From Streptomyces candidus (GTDB lineage Bacteria; Actinomycetota; Actinomycetes; Streptomycetales; Streptomycetaceae), in the NCBI RefSeq assembly GCF_014207445.1, contig NZ_JACHEM010000006.1, forward strand, positions 248,001-312,000: DNA of 64,000 nt, in the 5' to 3' direction. Under the pieces are notes generated by a model that searched no databases, was not told the origin of the DNA, and worked only from the letters and a program-made list of their open reading frames with translations. This document shows positions 1-9,003 of this stretch, one piece after another. The position numbers and the translations under genes are program-made. The stretch's first letter is position 1. The number at the start of each line of letters is the position of its first letter.

Positions 1-711
1 GTGTCGAACCAGGTGGGCGGCCCGTACGTGGGCAACGCGCGCTGGATCGGCGTACGGCTGGCCGACGTCCTGCGCGACGCGGGTGTGCGACCGCCCTCGC
101 GCGGCGGCCCCGCCGACCAGCTGGTCGCCCGTTCGGTCGACGGCATGACGCTCGGCTCACCCGTCGAGACGGTGATGGACGGCCGCGACGCCCTCCTCGC
201 CCTCGGCATGAACGGCGAGCCGCTCCCCTTCGACCACGGCTTCCCCGTCCGCATGGTCGTCCCCGGCCTGTACGGGTACGTCTCGGCGTGCAAGTGGCTC
301 CAGGACCTGGAACTGACCACGTTCGACGACTTCGACGCGTACTGGGTGCGCCGCAAGTGGGCTCGTGAGGCGCCGATCAAGACGCAGTCACGCATCGACA
401 CCCCGCGCCCGCTCGCCTCGCCGAAGGCGGGCCCGGTCACCGTGGCCGGCGTCGCCTGGGCCCAGCACCGGGGCATCGCCCGGGTGCAGGTACGGGTCGA
501 CGGCGGCCCCTGGCAGGACGCGCGGCTCGCCGCCGAGGCGGGCCGCGACACCTGGCGCCAGTGGACATGGCCGTGGACGGCCACCCCCGGGAACCACACC
601 CTCGAAGTCCGCGCGACGGACCGCGAGGGGGACACCCAGACCGAGCGCCGGGTCGGCACCGTCCCCGACGGTGCCACCGGCCTCCATTCGGTGGTGGTCG
701 CCGTGACCTGA
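1..711 (+). CDS. Sulfite-oxidase-type molybdopterin oxidoreductase, C-terminal part (5' end outside window)
   Basis: The frame is open from the first base, so this is the end of a longer gene. The first residues (SNQVGGPYVGNARWIGVRL) match the stretch that follows the molybdenum-binding cysteine in bacterial sulfite-oxidase-like proteins, so that cysteine should lie just upstream of the window. Residues 1-120 finish the molybdopterin domain (GFPVRMVVPGLYG, CKWL). Residues 130-236 form an Ig-like dimerisation domain (VTVAGVAWA, VQVRVDGGPW, HTLEVRATD). It probably oxidises sulfite or another S/N-oxide substrate. GTG at base 1 is internal, not a proven start. Family assignment is firm; the substrate is unknown. 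Confidence 0.85.
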   Translation: MSNQVGGPYVGNARWIGVRLADVLRDAGVRPPSRGGPADQLVARSVDGMTLGSPVETVMDGRDALLALGMNGEPLPFDHGFPVRMVVPGLYGYVSACKWLQDLELTTFDDFDAYWVRRKWAREAPIKTQSRIDTPRPLASPKAGPVTVAGVAWAQHRGIARVQVRVDGGPWQDARLAAEAGRDTWRQWTWPWTATPGNHTLEVRATDREGDTQTERRVGTVPDGATGLHSVVVAVT

Positions 712-777
712 CCCACCGGGCACGCCCCGGACCACCGCCCCATACAGCAAGCCCACCCCCTGTTCTAGGAGAACACC

Positions 778-1437
778 ATGCGCACCACCCGTACCCTCGC
801 CCGCCGTGCCGCCCTCACCGTCTCCGCGGTGGCCCTCTTCCCCCTCGCCCTGACCGGCTGCTCCGACGGCGGCACGGACAAGGACGCGCCCGCCAAGTCC
901 GAGTCCTCGCAGAGCCAGGCGCCGGAGACGCCCGCCGGGCCCGCCTCCGCCGACCCGATGGCCGCCCCGTTCGGCCCGGGCTGTGCCGGCGTCCCGAAGG
1001 AAGGCGCGGGCAGCTTCGACGGCATGGCCAAGGACCCCGTCGCCACCGCCGCCTCCAACAACCCGGCCCTGTCCACCCTCGTCACCGCGGTGAAGAAGGC
1101 GGGCCTGGTCGACACCCTCAACAACGCCCAGAACATCACCGTCTTCGCCCCCACCAACGACGCCTTCGCCAAGCTTCCGAAGGCCGACCTGGACGCGGTC
1201 CTCGCCGACAAGGACAAGCTCACCAGCATCCTCACCTACCACGTGGTGGGCGAGAAGCTGACGCCCAAGCAGCTGGAGTCGGGCACCTACCCGACCCTCC
1301 AGAAGTCCACCCTGACCACCGCCGGATCCGGTGAGTCCTACAAGGTCAACGACAGCTCCAACGTCGTCTGCGGCAACGTCCCGACCGCCAACGCGACGGT
1401 CTACATCGTCGACACGGTCCTGATGCCGAAGAGCTGA
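778..1437 (+). CDS. Fasciclin (FAS1) domain lipoprotein
   Basis: A 219-residue exported lipoprotein. A basic N-terminus and hydrophobic stretch lead to the lipobox LALTGC, with lipidated Cys28, followed by a Ser/Pro/Ala-rich linker to about residue 65. The rest is one FAS1 fold: TAASNNPALSTLVTAVKKAG opens it, NITVFAPTNDAFAKLP is the H1-type box, and LTYHVVGEKLTPKQL the H2-type region. FAS1 domains mediate adhesion, but bacterial roles are mostly undefined. The ATG has a clear ribosome site (AGGAG, 7 bases upstream). It follows the molybdoenzyme on the same strand after 66 bases, so the two may be cotranscribed. A 15-bp hairpin follows. Confidence 0.9.
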   Translation: MRTTRTLARRAALTVSAVALFPLALTGCSDGGTDKDAPAKSESSQSQAPETPAGPASADPMAAPFGPGCAGVPKEGAGSFDGMAKDPVATAASNNPALSTLVTAVKKAGLVDTLNNAQNITVFAPTNDAFAKLPKADLDAVLADKDKLTSILTYHVVGEKLTPKQLESGTYPTLQKSTLTTAGSGESYKVNDSSNVVCGNVPTANATVYIVDTVLMPKS

Positions 1438-1458
1438 CCCGCCGCACCGAGCAGTTCC

Positions 1459-1500
1459 GCCGTGTCCGTACGCCCACCCTGTGACGCGTACGGACACGGC
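1459..1500 (+). terminator. Hairpin terminator after the fasciclin gene
   Basis: Perfect 15-bp inverted repeat (1459-1473 with 1486-1500, core GTCCGTACGC) around a 12-base loop, 21 bases after the stop codon. There is no T-run, as is common in Streptomyces. Confidence 0.7.
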
Positions 1501-1508
1501 TCACTCGC

Positions 1509-1549
1509 GCGCGGGGCGGGGTGCGCGGGGCGGGGTGCGCGGGGCGGGG
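1509..1549. repeat. 14-bp tandem repeat, about 2.9 copies
   Basis: The unit GCGCGGGGCGGGGT occurs at 1509-1522 and 1523-1536, with a third copy at 1537-1549 lacking only its last base. It is non-coding and lies between the fasciclin terminator and the pseudouridine synthase. Confidence 0.85.
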
Positions 1550-1655
1550 CTGGTGGAACGCAGGTCCGCCACCGGGGACAGCCGTCCCGCTCCGTCCTTG
1601 CGCGTCACCCACGCGCCGCGGCCCCGCCCCATCGCTCCGTACCCTTGTCCTCGAC

Positions 1656-2726
1656 ATGAACCGCAGACCCCGCCGCCGCCCCACCACCGCCCCGCTCCCC
1701 CAGCGACAGGGCATCGACCCCGTCCACCTGAGGTTTCCGCCCTTCGCGCCCGGCTTCGCGGATACTCCGGGCGGCGCGGGCACCCCACCTGCACCGGGCA
1801 ACGCGGACGAAGCAGGCACCCCACGCGCTCCGGCCGCCCAGCGCGTCCCCGGCTCTCCGCCGGTCACCGCCCGCGCGTACCTCCTCAGCCGTCTCGGCGC
1901 CGTCGCGGGGCACGACACCGTCGACCGCATGCTCCGGTCCGGTGCGTTCGTCACCGCCGACGGCACCGCTCTCGCTCCGGATGCCCCGTACGTCCCCGGC
2001 CTGAGCGTCTGGTTCCACCGCGACCTCGCCCCGGAGCCCTCCGTTCCGTTCCCCGTCGCCGTCCTGCACCGCGACGACCGCCTCCTCGTCGTCGACAAGC
2101 CGCACTTCCTCGCCACCACCCCCCGCGGCAGCCACGTCACCGAGACCGCGCTGGCCCGCCTGCGCCGCGACCTCGACCTCCCCGCTCTCAGCCCGGCACA
2201 CCGCCTCGACCGCCTGACCGCAGGCCTGGTCCTGTTCACGGTCCGCCCGGACGTACGCGGCGCGTACCAAACCCTGTTCCGTGACCGTCAAGTCCACAAG
2301 GAGTACGCCGCGTTGGCCCGGTACGACCCCGCCGTCGCCCTTCCCCGCACTCTGCGCAGCCGCATCGAGAAGACGCGCGGCATCGTCGCCGCCCGCGAGG
2401 TCCCGGGCGAGCCCAACAGCGAGACGGGCATCGAACTCGTCGACCACAAGGGCGACTTGGGGTGTTACCGCCTCGTCCCGCGCACCGGCCGCACGCACCA
2501 GCTCCGCGTCCACATGAACTCCCTCGGCCTCCCGATCCTCGGCGACCCCTACTTCCCCCAGCTCACCGACCCGTCACCCACCGATTTCCGCCGCCCGCTG
2601 CAACTCCTGGCCCGCGTCCTGGAGTTCACCGACCCCCTGACCGGGGTCCGGCACCGCTTCGAGTCCCGCCGCACCCTCCAGGCCTGGGCCGACCAGGACG
2701 GCTGGACGACGGGCCGCACCCCCTGA
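1656..2726 (+). CDS. RluA-family pseudouridine synthase
   Basis: A 356-residue enzyme that would isomerise uridine to pseudouridine in rRNA or tRNA. Residues about 65-115 look like a partial S4-type RNA-binding region (YLLSRLGAVAGHDTVDRML). The catalytic signature SPAHRLDRLTAGLVLF carries the essential Asp. Downstream are VHKEYAA and the RTGRTHQLRVHMNSLGLPI motif typical of the RluA/RluC/RluD group. I chose ATG 1656 because the sequence before it in the same frame is low-complexity and runs through the tandem repeat; the start remains uncertain. The target nucleotide cannot be told from sequence. It converges on the helicase gene. Confidence 0.88.
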   Translation: MNRRPRRRPTTAPLPQRQGIDPVHLRFPPFAPGFADTPGGAGTPPAPGNADEAGTPRAPAAQRVPGSPPVTARAYLLSRLGAVAGHDTVDRMLRSGAFVTADGTALAPDAPYVPGLSVWFHRDLAPEPSVPFPVAVLHRDDRLLVVDKPHFLATTPRGSHVTETALARLRRDLDLPALSPAHRLDRLTAGLVLFTVRPDVRGAYQTLFRDRQVHKEYAALARYDPAVALPRTLRSRIEKTRGIVAAREVPGEPNSETGIELVDHKGDLGCYRLVPRTGRTHQLRVHMNSLGLPILGDPYFPQLTDPSPTDFRRPLQLLARVLEFTDPLTGVRHRFESRRTLQAWADQDGWTTGRTP

Positions 2727-2771
2727 CCCCCGCGCCACCCGGCTCAGGCCTCGTAGGGCCCTTGCACAGGC

Positions 2772-2811
2772 AAAAGGCCCCCGCCGGACACCGAAGCGTC
2801 CGACGAGGGCC
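2772..2811 (-). terminator. Helicase-gene terminator
   Basis: Arms 2776-2789 and 2798-2811 pair over 14 bp. The two imperfect positions are C-A on the plus strand but G-U on the minus strand, so the hairpin forms properly only in minus-strand RNA. On that strand it is followed by a T4 run (complement of 2772-2775). Confidence 0.75.
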
Positions 2812-2854
2812 CACCCGAACCGCTGCCGCGGCACGCGGCATCACGGCTTCGGTA

Positions 2855-5677
2855 TCACCCCACCGAGCTGTAGGCCACCACTCCCCGCAGCACGGCGTCG
2901 ACCGCCTTGCGGGCGTTCTTGGTGACGGTGCTGCCCTCCCGGGGAGCCGCCGCGGCCACCTGCCCCAGGACGTCGATGACCTGCTTGCACCAGCGCACGA
3001 AGTCACCGGCAGGCATCTCCGCCTCCCGCAGCACTTCGTCGAGGCCCTTGCCGGAGGCCCACATGTAGACGGCCCACGCGAACCCGAGGTCCGGCTCGCG
3101 CTGGCCGACACCCTCCGCCTGATGGATCCTGTGGTCCTCCTCCAGGGCGTCCAGTCGGCCCCAGATCCGCACCATCTCGCCGAGGGCCGCCTTCGCCGCA
3201 CCGCCGGGGACCTTCGGCGCCACCGCGTCGTCGGACTGCCGGGCCTCGTACACCAGCGCGGAGACGCAGGAGGCCAGCTCGGCCGGCCCCAGGCCCTCCC
3301 AGACCCCTTCGCGCAGGCACTCGGACGCCAGCAGGTCCAGCTCGCCGTAGAGCCGCGCCAGGCGCTTCCCGTGCTCGGTGGCCTCGTCGCCGCGCAGGTA
3401 GTCCAGCTCCGTCAGAAGGCCGTAGATCCGGTCGAAGGTGCGGGCGATGGTGTTGGTCCGGCCCTCGATCCGGTTCTCCAGCTGCCGGGTGTCTCGCCGG
3501 AGCCGGTGGTAGCGCTCCGCCCAGCGCGCGTGGTCCTCGCGCTCGTCGCAGCCGTGGCAGGGGTGGGCGCGCAGCGCGGCCCGCAGCCGGGCGATCTCCC
3601 GGTCGTCGGCGGCCGCGGCACGCCCCCTGCGGTGCCGTTCCGGGGCGAGGTGCCCGGCCTTGGTGCGCAGCTGCGAGGCGAGGTCCCGGCGGGACTGCGG
3701 GGACCTCGGGTTGAAGGACTTCGGGATCCGCATCCGCTCCAGCGCCTCCACCGGCACCGGGAAGTCGATCTCCGCGAGCCGCTTGACCTGCCGCTCCGCC
3801 GTGAGCACCAGGGGGCGGGGTCCGTCGTGGTGCTCGAAGCCGCGCCCGTGCCCGTTGGTGCGGCCCGCCGGTACGCCCGGGTCCAGTACCAGGGCCAGGC
3901 CCGCGAACTTGCCCGTCGGCACGTGGATGACGTCGCCGGTCCTGAGCTTCTCCAGCGAGTCCGCCGCGGCCGCCCGCCGCTGGGCGGCGCCCTGCTTGGC
4001 GAGTTCCGTCTCCCGGTCCTTGAGGTCCCGGCGCATCGCCGCGTACTCCTCGAAGTCCCCGAGGTGGCAGGTCATGCCTTCCTTGTAGCCCTCCAGGCCC
4101 TCCTCGTTGCGCTGGACCTGCTTGGAGATCCCCACCACGGACCTGTCCGCCTGGAACTGCGCGAACGAGGTCTCCAGGAGCTCCCGCGAACGGTGCCGGC
4201 CGAACTGCTGGACCAGGTTCACCGCCATGTTGTACGACGGCCTGAAGCTGGAGCGCAGCGGATACGTCCGCGTCCCGGCCAGTCCCGCCAGTGCCGTCGG
4301 GTCCATGCCGCGCTGCCAGAGCACCGCCGCGTGTCCCTCGACGTCGATGCCGCGGCGCCCGGCCCGCCCGGTGAGCTGTGTGTACTCGCCGGGGGTGATG
4401 TCGGCGTGCTGCTCGCCGTTCCACTTGACGAGCTTCTCCAGCACCACCGACCGGGCGGGCATGTTGATACCGAGCGCGAGGGTCTCCGTCGCGAAGACGG
4501 CCTTCACCAGCCCCCGTACGAACAGCTCCTCCACGACCTCCTTGAACGTCGGCAGCATGCCCGCGTGGTGCGCGGCGATGCCCCGTTCCAGGCCCTCCAG
4601 CCACTCGTAGTACCCGAGGACGTGCAGGTCCTCGCCGGGGATGGACGCGGTGCGCTCCTCGACGATCTCGCGCACCCGCTGCCGGGCGTCCTCGTCGTTG
4701 AGCCGCAGCCCGGCGTACATGCACTGCTGCACGGCGGCCTCGCAGCCGGCCCGGCTGAAGATGAACGTGATCGCGGGCAGCAGGCCCGCCGAGTCGAGCC
4801 GCTCGATCACTTCCGCCCGACTGGGCGTCCAGATCCTGGTGCGGGAGCGGCGCTCGCGCTCCCGGTCGGCCTCGCGCACCGTCTTGCCCTTGCGGCGGTC
4901 GCGCGGGTTGTACGTCTTCTGGTTCTCCAGCCGGGCCATCCGCAGCAGGTCCGGGTTGACCTCGCGGCGCCCGCCGCGTCCGTCGTCGGACTCCTCGAAG
5001 AGGTCGTACATCTTCCGCCCGGCCAGCACGTGCTGCCACAGGGGGACCGGCCGGTGCTCGGAGACGATCACGTCGGTGTCGCCGCGGACGGTGTCCAGCC
5101 AGTCGCCGAACTCCTCGGCGTTGGAGACGGTCGCCGACAGGGAGACCAGCGTCACCGACTCGGGAAGGTGGATGATCACCTCTTCCCAGACGGCTCCGCG
5201 GAAGCGGTCGGAGAGGTAGTGCACCTCGTCCATGACCACGTAGGCCAGGCCGCGCAGCGACTGCGAGCCCGCGTACAGCATGTTCCGCAGCACCTCGGTG
5301 GTCATCACGACCACGGGTGCGTCCGCGTTGACGCTGTTGTCACCGGTGAGCAGTCCGACCTTGGACGCGCCGTAGCGCTTCACGAGGTCCTGGTACTTCT
5401 GGTTGGACAGCGCCTTGATGGGCGTGGTGTAGAAGCATTTGCCGCCCTGCGTGAGGGCGAGGTGCACGGCGAATTCGCCGACGATCGTCTTGCCCGAGCC
5501 GGTGGGTGCCGCGACCAGTACGCCCTTGCCCGCCTCCAGCGCCTCGCAGGCCTCGATCTGGAAGGGATCCAGATCGAAGTCGTACATGGCACGGAACGGG
5601 TGGAGCGCGGTGGCCTCCTCGGCGGCGCGGATCCGGGAGGCGGCGTATCGCTCGGCTGGTGAGAGGTCCTCTGTCAT
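2855..5677 (-). CDS. Ski2/Mtr4-type DEAD/DEAH RNA helicase (HelY-like)
   Basis: A 940-residue superfamily 2 helicase. Walker A is APTGSGKT (residues 57-64) and Walker B is DEVH (150-153). Further motifs are TTPIKALSNQK (Ia), SATVSNAEEFGDW (III), FATETLALGINMPA and QLTGRAGRRGID (VI). The long C-terminus carries the DSHCT-like helical region of the Ski2/Mtr4/Dob1 group, including a CHGC motif. Such proteins unwind structured RNA for processing or decay. I chose ATG 5677 (TEDLSPAERYAASRI); a GTG at 5710 would add 11 residues. It follows tatA-tatC on the same strand with a gap near 110 bases, so partial cotranscription is possible. Confidence 0.92.
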   Translation of the reverse strand: MTEDLSPAERYAASRIRAAEEATALHPFRAMYDFDLDPFQIEACEALEAGKGVLVAAPTGSGKTIVGEFAVHLALTQGGKCFYTTPIKALSNQKYQDLVKRYGASKVGLLTGDNSVNADAPVVVMTTEVLRNMLYAGSQSLRGLAYVVMDEVHYLSDRFRGAVWEEVIIHLPESVTLVSLSATVSNAEEFGDWLDTVRGDTDVIVSEHRPVPLWQHVLAGRKMYDLFEESDDGRGGRREVNPDLLRMARLENQKTYNPRDRRKGKTVREADRERERRSRTRIWTPSRAEVIERLDSAGLLPAITFIFSRAGCEAAVQQCMYAGLRLNDEDARQRVREIVEERTASIPGEDLHVLGYYEWLEGLERGIAAHHAGMLPTFKEVVEELFVRGLVKAVFATETLALGINMPARSVVLEKLVKWNGEQHADITPGEYTQLTGRAGRRGIDVEGHAAVLWQRGMDPTALAGLAGTRTYPLRSSFRPSYNMAVNLVQQFGRHRSRELLETSFAQFQADRSVVGISKQVQRNEEGLEGYKEGMTCHLGDFEEYAAMRRDLKDRETELAKQGAAQRRAAAADSLEKLRTGDVIHVPTGKFAGLALVLDPGVPAGRTNGHGRGFEHHDGPRPLVLTAERQVKRLAEIDFPVPVEALERMRIPKSFNPRSPQSRRDLASQLRTKAGHLAPERHRRGRAAAADDREIARLRAALRAHPCHGCDEREDHARWAERYHRLRRDTRQLENRIEGRTNTIARTFDRIYGLLTELDYLRGDEATEHGKRLARLYGELDLLASECLREGVWEGLGPAELASCVSALVYEARQSDDAVAPKVPGGAAKAALGEMVRIWGRLDALEEDHRIHQAEGVGQREPDLGFAWAVYMWASGKGLDEVLREAEMPAGDFVRWCKQVIDVLGQVAAAAPREGSTVTKNARKAVDAVLRGVVAYSSVG

Positions 5678-5787
5678 CTTGTCTTCGAGCCTACCCGGCA
5701 CCTCCGACACTCAGCCCGATCTTTGTTCAGCCCGCGGACCGGGCTCCCGGAACGGAACGCTCCGCCGTCCCGGGGCACGGTTCGGGC

Positions 5788-6726
5788 TCAGGTGATGTCG
5801 TCGTACCCGTTGAGCTGCTTGACCGCCGTGGGCCGGGGCTGTTCGGGAAGCATCCGGGAGGCCGCGACGGGCTCGACCTCGTAGTCCAGCGGGTCGGGCG
5901 TCAGGTCGAGGGGGGATGCCTCGTCGTCGCTCAGGTGCGCGTCCGGGTTCTTGCGCTCGCGCCGCTTGTCGTTGAGCAGCGAGAAGCCGACCGCGACGAA
6001 GTACAGGACGGCGATCGGGCCGGCCAGGGCGAGCATGCCGACCGGGTCGGTCGTCGGCGTGATCACCGCACCGAAGACGAAGACGCCCATGATGACGGCG
6101 CGCCACCACTTGACCATGCGCTTGCCGGACAGGACCCCCGTCATGTTCAGCATGATCAGAATCAGGGGCAGCTCGAAGGAGATGCCGAAGACGAGCACCA
6201 TGCGCAGTGTGAAGTCCAGGACGTCACCGAGCGAGAGGATGTTCGCGGATCCGTCGGGCGTGAAGCTGATGAGCACCTTCACGCTGATGGGGAGGATCAG
6301 GTACGCGAGGTAGGCGCCGCCCGCGAACAGCGGCACGGCAGCGCCGACGAAGGCGTACGTGTACTTCTTCTCGTTGCGGTGCAGGCCCGGCGCGACGAAC
6401 GCCCACAGCTGGTACAGCCAGACCGGGCTGGACACCACGAGCCCGACGGTGAGGCTCACCTGGATGGTCACGCTGATCGGCGCCATCAGCGAGTTGAAGG
6501 CGACGATGGCGCAGTTGCCGCCGCTGCTCGTGACGTCCGGGTCGCACTTGGGCACCGGATCCGTGATGAAGCCGAGCAGCTTCTCGCTGAAGACGAGAGC
6601 CACGATGGTCGCCGCCAGGATGGCGAGCACACCCTTCGCGAGCCGGTTGCGGAGCTCACGCAGGTGCTCCACGAGGGGCATCCGGCCCTCGGGGTCCTTC
6701 TCCGTCTTGCGGGCAGACTTGAGCAA
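5788..6726 (-). CDS. tatC: Sec-independent protein translocase TatC
   Basis: A 312-residue integral membrane protein and substrate receptor of the twin-arginine pathway. The family start region MPLVEHLRELRNR is present, followed by six predicted membrane segments, with the TatC signature at PLILIMLNMTGVLSGKRMVKWWR and FVFGAVITPTTDPVGML. It reads from TTG 6726, which has a GAGG ribosome site 7-8 bases upstream. The C-terminal tail of about 60 residues is charged and probably cytoplasmic. tatA lies 61 bases upstream on the same strand, so the two should form one transcription unit. No tatB is seen beside them. Confidence 0.96.
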   Translation of the reverse strand: MLKSARKTEKDPEGRMPLVEHLRELRNRLAKGVLAILAATIVALVFSEKLLGFITDPVPKCDPDVTSSGGNCAIVAFNSLMAPISVTIQVSLTVGLVVSSPVWLYQLWAFVAPGLHRNEKKYTYAFVGAAVPLFAGGAYLAYLILPISVKVLISFTPDGSANILSLGDVLDFTLRMVLVFGISFELPLILIMLNMTGVLSGKRMVKWWRAVIMGVFVFGAVITPTTDPVGMLALAGPIAVLYFVAVGFSLLNDKRRERKNPDAHLSDDEASPLDLTPDPLDYEVEPVAASRMLPEQPRPTAVKQLNGYDDIT

Positions 6727-6787
6727 CCCACGTCCTCATCTCGTGCGGCAGGTATTCACCGTTTGCGGTGCCTGCGGCGGACCTGGG

Positions 6788-7060
6788 TCAGCGCTGGGTG
6801 TCGGTGGGTTCGGTCACCGGGCGCGAGCTGGTCACGTCACCGGGCGCCGCCTTGATGGTGCGGGGAGCCTCGGTGACCGGGCCCTGCGGGGTCGCGGAGG
6901 CCTGCTCGGGGGCGTCGTCCTTCTTCATCGCCTTGGCCTCGCTCTTGAGGATGCGGGCGGACTTGCCCAGCGAGCGGGCCATGTCCGGCAGCTTCTTGGC
7001 GCCGAACAGCAGGATGATGACCAGGACGATGAGGATGATTTCGGGGGCACCGAGGTTCAT
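6788..7060 (-). CDS. tatA: Twin-arginine translocase subunit TatA
   Basis: A 90-residue protein that forms the pore or membrane-thinning component of the Tat system. ATG 7060 gives [19 protein letters not shown], one N-terminal membrane helix. It is followed by the hallmark [20 protein letters not shown] amphipathic helix and an acidic/Pro tail. Upstream in-frame sequence is Arg/Pro-rich and non-conserved, so it is excluded. tatC follows, and the substrate set should include twin-arginine precursors elsewhere in the genome. Confidence 0.96.
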   Translation of the reverse strand: MNLGAPEIILIVLVIILLFGAKKLPDMARSLGKSARILKSEAKAMKKDDAPEQASATPQGPVTEAPRTIKAAPGDVTSSRPVTEPTDTQR

Positions 7061-7282
7061 GCTGATTACCTTCTTCACCGAGGCGACAGGGGGGTCTGGC
7101 ACTCGACCGGCCGGACGTCTGTCCGGTCGCCGCGCTGACAGCGATCGTAACCCGAGGGGGTAAACGCGGGGCAATGCCCGTGCGTCGCCCGGGTAGCGGC
7201 CCGCCGCCTCGCTCCGGGACCGCGTTCACCGAGCGTACCGCCGGTACGAGTGGGAGTGCAGACCCGCACGGGCGCCGGTCGG

Positions 7283-7480
7283 CTAGCGCAGCGCGTCACC
7301 CGTCCGCGCCAGGCTCTCCGCCGACCGCTCCAGCTCCCCCGCGGCGACGTTGATGCGCTGCGAACTCTGCGCGACCTGCCGGCCGAGCCTGCGGACTTCG
7401 GCGAACACCCGGACCGCCAGCACGCCGAGTACGGCGAGACCGAGGAAACCGAGCGCGATGGCGAGCATGGGCCAGAACAT
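7283..7480 (-). CDS. Small single-pass membrane protein, unknown function
   Basis: A 65-residue protein. Residues 3-26 (WPMLAIALGFLGLAVLGVLAVRVF) form one membrane helix, and residues 27-65 an amphipathic, probably coiled-coil cytoplasmic helix (EVRRLGRQVAQSSQRINVAA). It lies between the zinc-ribbon gene and tatA, all on one strand. I recall similar short proteins at this place in other streptomycetes but no known role. An accessory role in envelope or Tat function is conceivable and rests on position alone. Confidence 0.7.
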   Translation of the reverse strand: MFWPMLAIALGFLGLAVLGVLAVRVFAEVRRLGRQVAQSSQRINVAAGELERSAESLARTGDALR

Positions 7481-7515
7481 GGGCCGAGCCTACGGGGTCG
7501 CGGGACGGACGCGCA

Positions 7516-7770
7516 TCACAGTGCGGAATGCAAACGCAGCGTCCGCACCCCACCGCCGGTGAGCAGTTCCACGATGCGCTCGCCTGCCGGCTTGCGCACC
7601 GCCGCCCCGCACTCCGGGCAGGTGAAGGAGTAGAACGTCGTACGGCGGCTGCCGCCGATCGCCAGCCGCAGCGCCCCCGCGGCCAGCTCGATGCGGGCCC
7701 GGCAGTCGGGGCAGGCGGCCATGAAGAGGACCGACTCCCCCCGAGCGGCAATACCAGACATCACGGTCAT
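7516..7770 (-). CDS. Small zinc-ribbon protein, unknown function
   Basis: An 84-residue protein with two CxxC knuckles (CPDC and CPEC, about 30 residues apart), which should bind one zinc ion. The C-terminus (RIVELLTGGGVRTLRLHSAL) is a short amphipathic tail. ATG 7770 has a GAGGAG ribosome site; an internal ATG at 7722 directly before the first knuckle is an alternative. It lies between pafC and the small membrane protein gene. It could be a transcription-associated or chaperone-like zinc ribbon; sequence does not decide. Confidence 0.72.
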   Translation of the reverse strand: MTVMSGIAARGESVLFMAACPDCRARIELAAGALRLAIGGSRRTTFYSFTCPECGAAVRKPAGERIVELLTGGGVRTLRLHSAL

Positions 7771-7899
7771 GTCCCCAGCTCTCCTCGTGCCTTGTTCTTC
7801 CCGCCCGGCGCGGCGGGTGTTCCGTCTGCACGGCTGCTCCTTACTGCGGCCGCGGCGCGCCAGGTGTTACGCGAGCGACGCCGCCCCCGGAACGGACCC

Positions 7900-7916
7900 G
7901 GCGCCTCGCAGGCGCC
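7900..7916. terminator. Short hairpin in the 237-base gap after pafC
   Basis: GGCGCCT and AGGCGCC pair (7 bp) across a 3-base loop, 92 bases beyond the pafC stop. No T-run. Apart from this, the gap 7771-8007 shows no gene or other clear signal. Confidence 0.4.
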
Positions 7917-8007
7917 CGGAACCGCTGTCCGGTCGGGCAGGGACGCGCTCCCCGTGCCGGTGCGACCGCCGTCCCGGCGTGACTCCGGGATCGCCCGTAC
8001 CCCGGTT

Positions 8008-8988
8008 TCAGGCGACCGGGTCCGGGCCCCGCCCGTCGTGCGGTCCGTACGCGGCCAGCGCCTCCCGCGCCGCCTCCCGCGCACTGACCGCCAGCCCGGC
8101 CGGCGAGACGATCCGCCCGTCCCGGCCCAGGCGCAGCGCGAGCCGCCGCAGCGACGTGGGATCCGGCGTGCGCAGGGTCACTCGCAGCCCGCCGCCGGGC
8201 AGCTCCTCCGCGCTGTCGTGCGGGTAGTACTCGGCGACCCAGCGGCCCCCGGGCCCCACCTCGACCACCACTTCCGGGTCCTCGGCGGCAGGCTGCACCA
8301 GCCCCTCGGACAGGTCCCGCAGCTCGATCTGCGGCGGCTCGGACGGCTCGTCGAGCAACTTGATCTCCGCGACCCGGTCCAGGCGGAACGTGCGCCGCGC
8401 CTCGGACGTCCGGCACCACGCCTCCATGTACGTGTGCCCCACCGCGAACAGCCGGATCGGGTCCACCTCCCGCTCGGTCAGCTCGTCGCGCGCCGGGGAG
8501 TAGTAGCGCAGCCACAGCCGGCGGCGCTCCGAGATCGCCCGGTCGACGTCCGCGAAGACCCCGCCCTCCGACTCGAACGTGACCGAGAGCCGCGAGCTGG
8601 CGCCCGCCGCCTCGCCGGCCGCCGCCTCCAGCTTGGCGGTCGCCCGCAGCAGTGCCTGCCGGTCGCCCTCGCGCAGACCGGGCAACGTCGAGACCGCGCG
8701 CGCCGCCACCAGCAGCGCCGTCGCCTCGTCGGCGGCCAGCCGCAGCGGGGACGCCACGTCGTCCGGGTTGTGCCACCAGATCCGCTCGCCGTCGGTGTCG
8801 ATGTCGAGCAGGTCACCGCCCCGGAAACTCGTCCCGCACATCGGCAGCACGTCCAGGTCCGAGATCAGCTCGTCCTGGGTGATACCGAAGGCCCGCGCCA
8901 CGTCGTCGACGTGCGCCCCGGGCCGCTCCCGCAAATACGTCACCAGCGACAGCATCCGCCGTGTCTGGTCGATGGCATTGGTCGCCAC
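8008..8988 (-). CDS. pafC: PafC, WYL-domain transcriptional regulator
   Basis: A 326-residue regulator. The N-terminal winged helix covers about residues 1-70 (LSLVTYLRERPGAHVDDVARAF). A WYL domain lies at about 150-230 (RRLWLRYYSPARDELTEREV), with a WCX-type C-terminus. In mycobacteria PafB and PafC act together to activate the LexA/RecA-independent DNA-damage response; the WYL domain is the likely ligand sensor, proposed to bind single-stranded DNA. The start is GTG 8988. Its partner pafB ends 15 bases upstream, so the pair should be cotranscribed and made in step. The close link to pafA mirrors mycobacteria, though these genes are not needed for pupylation itself. Confidence 0.9.
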   Translation of the reverse strand: MATNAIDQTRRMLSLVTYLRERPGAHVDDVARAFGITQDELISDLDVLPMCGTSFRGGDLLDIDTDGERIWWHNPDDVASPLRLAADEATALLVAARAVSTLPGLREGDRQALLRATAKLEAAAGEAAGASSRLSVTFESEGGVFADVDRAISERRRLWLRYYSPARDELTEREVDPIRLFAVGHTYMEAWCRTSEARRTFRLDRVAEIKLLDEPSEPPQIELRDLSEGLVQPAAEDPEVVVEVGPGGRWVAEYYPHDSAEELPGGGLRVTLRTPDPTSLRRLALRLGRDGRIVSPAGLAVSAREAAREALAAYGPHDGRGPDPVA

Positions 8989-9003
8989 GATCCGTCCCGC
9001 CCC

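Noticed and set aside
2462..5662. Very long open frame on the plus strand opposite the helicase gene
   Set aside because: It mirrors the helicase codons, has no recognisable domain and low-complexity His/Pro/Arg/Val-rich composition. Such antisense frames are expected at this GC content.
5678..5787. Hairpin AGCCCG/CGGGCT as tatC terminator
   Set aside because: Only six pairs, and its position overlaps the possible GTG start region of the helicase; too weak to call.
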